Source of the DNA: Atriophallophorus winterbourni
Lineage: Eukaryota > Platyhelminthes > Trematoda > Plagiorchiida > Microphallidae
DNA length: 64,000 nucleotides
Assembly: GCA_013407085.1 (NCBI GenBank)
Contig: JACCGJ010005392.1
Coordinates: forward strand, 1 to 64,000
Direction of reading: 5' to 3'
Position numbers and translations under genes: made by a program. Of this stretch, positions 58,317-64,000 are shown one piece after another; the stretch's first letter is position 1, and the number at the start of each line of letters is the position of its first letter. The notes under the pieces are model-generated. The model did no database searches. It was not told the origin of the DNA and saw only the letters and a program-made list of their open reading frames with translations.

Positions 58317-59560
58317 TGACTTTAGTGAACAACGTTATCAAGGTCATATCAAAGGACATGTCTAAGCTTTTTGATCGTGTTAACCACGCATACTGCTACA
58401 AAAATTGGAGCACTCGGGTATGCGGCAGATTACTGGCCTGGATAAAGGACTACTTGACTGGTAGAGTTATAGGGGTTAGAGTTGATGGGGCACTATCAAG
58501 CCCAGTAGAAGTTACAAGTGGCGTACCTCAAGGCTCAGTCCTGGGGCCAATACTCTTCCTCGTGTACGCGAATGATATACCTGAAATCGTACGCAGAAAA
58601 ATCATTTTATTTGCGGATGACATCAAAGTCTGGACTAGCATACGCACCATAGAAGATTGCGAAAATCTGCAAAAAGATCTCGAAGCACTTCATAATTGGT
58701 CCTTGCGGAACTGCTTACCATTCAACATCCAAAAATGTAAAATGTTGAACATCGGTAAATATTCGAATTCTCTACTCTCTGGGATCTCAGCAACTTCATG
58801 GGTTACTGAGAGAAAAGACCTGGGCGTGTGGATTATCAGTACCTGAAGTCTTCACGGCACTGTTCTGTTGTATACAAAAAGTCCGGGGGGGGGGCCTGCC
58901 AAATCTTAGCATTGCTCAGAATATTTCGTTTTCTCAAAGCAGATACCCGCACGTATAATTAACCCTAACAACTCAACATGAGTATGCTGTTCAAGCATGG
59001 TCCCCCCATGGTTACCAAAGGACATGACCTTGCTCAACGGGTATACCACCGCGCTACCAAACTGGTGACTAGGTCTATCCAACAGGCCATACGAGGAGGC
59101 GGAATTGCAACCCTAACCTCTTTGAACCTTTTCTACCGTCTGTCTCAGGGGTGACTGATCCTGCTTTTTCAATATTTCTGTCATACAGTGGATCACCCAC
59201 TCGAACACCTGTTTCATCGTCAAGAAGCACGTGGTAGCAGATCGCATGGATACAAGTTAATTATTCCACACTCCAGATCAAATTGTCGAAGGTTTTTTCT
59301 TTGCTGTCAGAGTCTGTTTTCTATGGAACTCACTGCCCCCACATATCATTTGCGCAACAAGCCTGAACATGTTCAAGGCTGAACTTGACAAGTATATGTT
59401 GACCAAACCCAACCTTGCACCTGAATACACGTGCTGACTTTCCATGTGTATAAAACATTGTGTTGTTTTTATGAATTCCCTATATTTTTAATCTGTGGTT
59501 ACTGTAAAGTATTTACTTTTTGGACCATTAAAACTTTGAATTACTTTGAATTACTTGACA
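58317..59560 (+). pseudogene. CR1-like LINE reverse transcriptase and 3' end
   Basis: An open frame to 58846 contains SKLFDRVNHAYCYKNW (motif A region), VPQGSVLGPILFLVYANDIP and the catalytic ILFADDIKVWTSI near 58607. After stops and frame shifts the C-terminus follows (HRATKLVTR, then SRSHGYKLIIPHSRSNCRRF). The 3' UTR ends in TTTGAATTAC-type repeats at about 59534-59558. The same 3' end closes the minus-strand fragment at 33581. Confidence 0.8.
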
Positions 59561-59689
59561 ATGTTCATTGCTTGTCAGAACAAGATTTAAGAGCGAAGGT
59601 ACATCGGTTCCGCGGTATTGGATATTAAATGCAATGTGGTCAAACAAATGTCGTCAAACAACTCAGTGAATGCGCGTTCGAGGGCGTGT

Positions 59690-59815
59690 TCTTTATTCAT
59701 AGATTCATAGATGATATGCGGGTAAAAAAGCTATGCTTTACAAGACCTACAACAATGTACATCGGGTCGGACGGTAAAAAATATCAAGAAATATGCTTAA
59801 AGATTATTGTCAAAC
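59690..59815 (-). mobile_element. LINE 3' UTR fragment
   Basis: Matches the LINE 3' UTR at about 56895-57020 (reverse complement), including GCTATGCTTTACAAGACC and CATCGGGTCGGA. No coding sequence of that LINE accompanies it. Confidence 0.7.
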
Positions 59816-60124
59816 GTAGTATTATTGGATTATATTCGATTCCTTCCACCATGTGTTGCTGGTACTGTTGTTTGTCTTGCCGAACGAGGGTGGTCACTCT
59901 GTTCCGTGTTCTGCAAAATCGAAACCAACTTACAGGAGTTGCAAGATCACAATATATGGCCCAGGCTCGTCTTTTCAGTGAGATCCATTTTCTGGTTCTA
60001 CTGCTAACAATGAATCGGAAGGTTCGGACATCTTTGTTGGGAATAAATCGAGAGTTTGATTGGATTTGCATCTGAAGGTAGTTCAACAATTAGTTGTAAT
60101 ATATATTTGAGTCACTGAAATCAA

Positions 60125-60700
60125 GCTAGATCTCGTTTAGTTCACAGAGTGTTCCTCTGAATCTCCAAAACTCGACTTTACGGATGACCTTCGTCTCATC
60201 GCTTTCTCAAAGCACTGCAGACATAATCGAACCCGAGCACGACATGATTACTCCGTCCCAATGGAGATTCGTAGGCGATTGATTCGTTAGCCGATACTGG
60301 TCTCTTGAGTATAGCCGCGGAAGGTTGAAGTCCTTGATGATTAGTATTTGAGTGTACTGTCGAGCGTCGAGGCGCTAAAGTGTTTCACCTAGCATATCGT
60401 TGTGTTGTGCGGTCGATGTTGTTGAGCGGTATATGACCTCGATTGTACAGTTGTCACCAGATTCCGGGTCAAGTGAGCACCACAGCGTGTCAGTGATTGA
60501 AATATCAGTATCAGAGATTATATTTATCTTTAGTCGCTCGTGACAACACAGCGTAACACCACCTCCAACGCCACCACGGCAGGAGTGTCATATTAGGGAT
60601 AGAAAGTTCAATGTCGGTCAAATGGATTGATACCAAGATTCAGTCACAGCAACAAGATCACGGGAATTGTCGACACAGATGTTGATTAGTTACGGCAACT
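60125..60700 (-). pseudogene. LINE endonuclease fragment
   Basis: The minus strand encodes SRDLVAVTESWYQSIHLTDI (catalytic glutamate region), RGGVGGGVTLCCHERLK, VIYRSTTHNDMLGET and IIKDFNLPRLYS, equivalent to the GDFN motif. Frame changes separate these segments, so it is a dead copy of a CR1/jockey-like endonuclease. The order is correct and complete except for the SDH end. It is followed at once by the 3' end of the RTE-like LINE at 60705. Confidence 0.65.
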
Positions 60701-60704
60701 TGCT

Positions 60705-62105
60705 GACTAAACATTGTTGTTGTTGTTGGCCTCCTTCGGTCGATGTCGACCATGGATGTACATCACAATCGCGTGGAGGTTCATGTTCTGCAGCTTTTGG
60801 CATGACTAAACAGTCCGATTCGGGAGGAAAAATCTCTCACGCAGCGCTGGCGGCGTGATCTGCGTTCAGCAGACAAGAGCTGTATCTGCTCTTCCCCAGC
60901 TTGCAGACGACGCTTTACGCAATGCCTCCAACATGAGTGGTCGAGAGCAAGTTCTTCCCAGCTCGATGGGTCAATGCCAAGAGCTTTCATATCTCCTTTG
61001 CAAACATCTTTGTACCGCAAGTGCGGTCTGCCCAATGGTCGACTTCCTAATTGCAACTCACCATAGAGTAGATCTTTCGGAATACGACCATTTTCCATTC
61101 TATAGACATGACCAAGCCACCGCAGGCGGCGCTGTCGCAGTAGGGTGAACATGCTCTGTAGACCAGCTTTCGAAAGCACTTCAGCGTTAGTCACTCTGTC
61201 CATCCACGATATTTCAAGATACGACGGATGCTTCGTAGATGAAAAGCATTCAGCTTCCCTTCGTGTCTTGCGTGGGTGGTCCAGGTTTCACTGCCGTACA
61301 GCAAAGCATTTAGTATGCACGCGCTGTATATCATCATCTTTGTCTTTACAGTCAGCTTGCGGATACCCCAAACACGAGAGTTCAAACGGGACAGAATGAC
61401 AGGTGCTCTGCCAATCCGCTTATCAATCTCCGTGTCTAGCGAGAGGTTATCCGCAATGGTTGAACCAAGGTATGTGAACTGATGTACTGATTCAAGCTGA
61501 CAGTTTCCAACAGTGATGATGGGAGGCGATACAGTCCCTTGACCAAGGACTTTGATCTTGTTCATGCTGATTTTTAGCCCAAAGTCTTTGTATGCTGACG
61601 AAAAACAGTCCATGAGAGACTGGCGGTTCTCTTGGGAGTGAGCAATAAAGGCTGCATCGTCGGCAAACAGCAGGTCACGAATCAGCACATTTCGTGCCTT
61701 GGTTTGTGCTCTCAACCGGTTCAGGTTGAAAAGCTTGCCATCACTTCGTGTGCGTAGGTACATACCTTCTGTCCTCGCCCTGAAAGCGTGCTTCAGAAGC
61801 AGAGCCAAGAAAATGTCGAACAGCGTGGGAGCAAGAACACACCCTTGTTTGACGCCTCGGCGAATTTCAAAGGCTTCTGAGTTGAAACCGTTAAAATGGA
61901 CTGAGCCCTTCATGCCTGAGTGGAACGAAATAACGAGCTTGAGCAGTTTTGGGGGGCAGCCTATCAAATCAAGAATTTTGAAAAGACCATGACGTAGTCG
62001 AACGCCTTCGTTAAATCAATAAAAACAGCGTATAATGGCATACGCTGTTCCCGACACTTTTCTTGAAGTTGTCTCAGGGAGAAGATCTTGTCAACTAAAC
62101 ATTAA
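60705..62105 (-). mobile_element. RTE-like LINE, 5'-truncated
   Basis: Read on the minus strand, coding starts near 62105 with PLYAVFIDLTKAFD. A frame break near 61985 follows, then a long open frame (61967-61191): IRRGVKQGCVLAPTLFDIFL, the catalytic DLLFADDAAFIAHS near 61655, VHQFTYLGSTIADNLSLD and LLYGSETWTTHARHE. A second frame (61203-60781) gives LRQRRLRWLGHVYRMENGR and ends with a zinc-finger-like SRIGLFSHAKSC. The 3' UTR closes with a CAACAACAACAA tail near 60712-60732. Close relatives in this window are at 735 and 53249. One or two frame breaks make it inactive, but it is well preserved. Confidence 0.85.
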
Positions 62106-62338
62106 GTATTTGTATAAACACATTTGATCGAAGCTGCTTTAAGTAGTGATGAATCATGTGTTGTGTGATAAGGCGTTAAACAGGGTGGCGCCGGATCCTG
62201 CTGAATAGTCAGGATGATGAAATATTTGAGCTTTTTATTGGTCGCCGACCCCTTGAATCTACAATTAGGTCTCCGTGTGAATTGCTTGGTCCGACTCGAT
62301 TTGAGCCGGACCTATGACGTTTTTTGATGTATTGATTT
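62106..62338. other. No recognised feature
   Basis: Short interval between two minus-strand LINE segments without recognisable coding sequence. Confidence 0.35.
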
Positions 62339-62339
62339 C

Positions 62340-63230
62340 TTCCATTTGGGTGGAAATGCTGCTATCCGCAGTCTCCAAACGAGGGAGTGTTTAACTTATG
62401 ACATTGGGTTTGGGTGGGCTAAGTCTAACATCTTTGGGTTATGTTCGTTTTCCTTTATTACATTCCGACCTTACTATTTCGTCCATAGCGCTGGTCAAGA
62501 ATGCCATCTTCAAGGGGTTTCGGCTCATCCAATTTATATTTAGTCGAAAAAGGAACTCGAAAAGTGTCCACAACATTTCTAATGTCTTTACATTAGAAAT
62601 ATCAAAAGAACACGCAATGTAGCGCCACTGCTTGACGTTGTGATCAAAGGTTTCCTGAATCGATGAGCGAGAGGTATTTTCTGGTACACCAAGTAGAACT
62701 ATACTTCGTGATACCGTTTTTCCATAGCGTTCAAGCTGCCCTTCGTTTCCCACAATCGTGCATCGGGTTATATGCGTCAGTTAGAATCGGGATCTGTCTT
62801 GAGTCGGTGCGCATTCAACAGTAAGTTCTCGATATCAGCCTCGGATTTCAGTGTGGCAGTTAGCAAGCGAGGTTGACCGATATGAGCTGAAGTTGAGTGG
62901 CGAGTTAGACGAGTCACTTTTTCTGCGATTACATGTTAAATTTGCATTACATGGGATCATTTATCGAGGTCGTGTTTCTGTTTGCTATCAAACAGGCTTT
63001 CTTGGGACTCGCTAATGTTCGTACATATCACGCTTAGTGCGTATGAGGAGTTTTCATTGCGTATCGGAAAGTCACACTTTAAAACATTTTGGGCTTGACT
63101 TTGTGAGTCGGGTAAACCACCTTTGGAGTGCACAGCTGAGACCGACCGTGACAGCACTTCTCTGTAAGAATTTCCCACGGCAGTGGTCGATTTGGCTGAT
63201 TCTAAAACGGGGTTAACCATGCTTTTTTCT
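62340..63230 (-). pseudogene. LINE ORF1-like fragment
   Basis: The minus strand carries ERYGKTVSRSIVLLGVPENT and ETFDHNVKQW, which resemble the RxxSVxLLGVPES segment of LINE ORF1 proteins. A serine-rich segment upstream begins at 63220. Frames are broken and the protein is incomplete. Confidence 0.5.
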
Positions 63231-64000
63231 TTTTTGTCCCACCAATAGTCTCAGATTCCAAAATCGTTGTATTGATAAGATTGGTTAACATCAGTGATCA
63301 CTTGAGTACTCACATGATTTCCTCCACACGTCCAAGGCTCAACTCGAAATAGGTCATTCTATTTTCTATTTTGGATTCAAAAGTATCGGCATCGTGTAAG
63401 GATTTAGCTCTGCGACGAATCCAGGAATAACAGGCGCCTGGAACCCTTTAAATATTTATTAAAGCTATCGACTCAGGAGCTAAAGTACGGTCACATTTAC
63501 CATGGATCTTACCCATACACAGAAAACACGTTATGACTTGACTCGGGTTGAGACTGACCGGTTGTACACACGCCTTGCACGTGACCTCGGGACCATTCTA
63601 CGTGTCGAGATGCGTCCTATCACCTGGGCAGGCCGTGACCATTTTTGCGTTCGGCGGATCCATGCCCGTGACACAGAGGTCAAGTTGTTTCCATGTCGCT
63701 GTCGGGTGAACGATGGTCGCCGCAACAGCTTGATCGATCGATTGTGTGTGTGTTGGATCTCGTGATGTGGTCACGCATGTTAGTATCCTGAATTGGGTTG
63801 TTCGGCTGAGTGATGGGAGTTTGGTCGACTGGTCGATGTGGCTGCTTTGGAACTCGTGATTTCGTCATTTAGCAAATAATCCACTATAACTCGTTAACCA
63901 CGCGAGATAGAATCTAGAATCAGGTATCAAAATGCTTAGGTCGACGCGATATTTGCAATGACAGCGAAAACCGTAGAATAATTAGCGGTTGAAAAACGTT
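63231..64000. other. Window end, one unassigned open frame
   Basis: Contains an 87-codon open frame with an ATG (63502-63765, + strand) rich in arginine and aspartate. No motif was recognised and no splice partner was found, so it is not called a gene. Confidence 0.3.

Noticed and set aside
63502..63765. 87-codon ATG frame rich in Arg and Asp
   Set aside because: No domain, no splice context and the opposite strand is equally open; chance cannot be excluded.
1..64000. CRISPR arrays, bacterial operons, riboswitches
   Set aside because: The window is eukaryotic and repeat-rich; no regularly spaced short repeats or prokaryotic signals were seen.

Overview
This window reads as repeat-rich nuclear DNA of a parasitic flatworm, most likely a trematode. 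That is an inference from four things: split genes with GT..AG introns, one of which is only 32 bases long; a dense mixture of RTE-like and CR1/jockey-like LINEs; Ty3/gypsy, piggyBac and MULE relics; and a divergent metazoan MSH5. There are no bacterial operons, CRISPR arrays or recognisable RNA genes. The species cannot be named from the sequence.

Only two host genes can be supported, and they lie tail to tail in the middle. A two-exon LAMMER (CLK-type) protein kinase runs on the + strand (39559-41313). The last eight recognised exons of a meiotic MutS homologue, best read as MSH5, run on the - strand (48810-44145). The CLK kinase would regulate splicing through SR proteins. MSH5 would act with MSH4 in meiotic crossover. 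They are neighbours, with no sign of shared function.

Almost everything else is transposable-element debris. 1-5260: a repeat A copy, a hairpin-forming repeat D, RTE fragments and a decayed RTE element. 6340-10401: a CR1/jockey-like LINE whose ORF2 is open from end to end, although its ORF1 is broken. 11344-16383: a CR1-like LINE split by nested insertions. 16393-18670: nested LINE pieces. 19130-20830: a MULE transposase relic with a SWIM zinc finger. 22080-26433: tandem repeats and a gypsy relic. 27405-28565: a piggyBac relic. 29020-34450: a second gypsy relic and LINE fragments. 34621-39060: a nearly full-length CR1-like LINE with a PHD-type ORF1 and an ORF2 broken by a 46-base duplication and a frameshift. 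50640-53850: LINE fragments. 54615-57893: a large inverted duplication around a LINE reverse transcriptase. 57894-63230: further LINE fragments, one arranged like a twin-primed 5' inversion.

The strongest observations are these: the 3.3-kb palindrome, whose outer arms are nearly identical while the inner arms have diverged; the 32-base intron next to a 42-base exon in MSH5; the loss of the usual MutS ATPase signature in that protein; recurrent fragments from the 5' end of one LINE family; and several multi-copy non-coding repeats.
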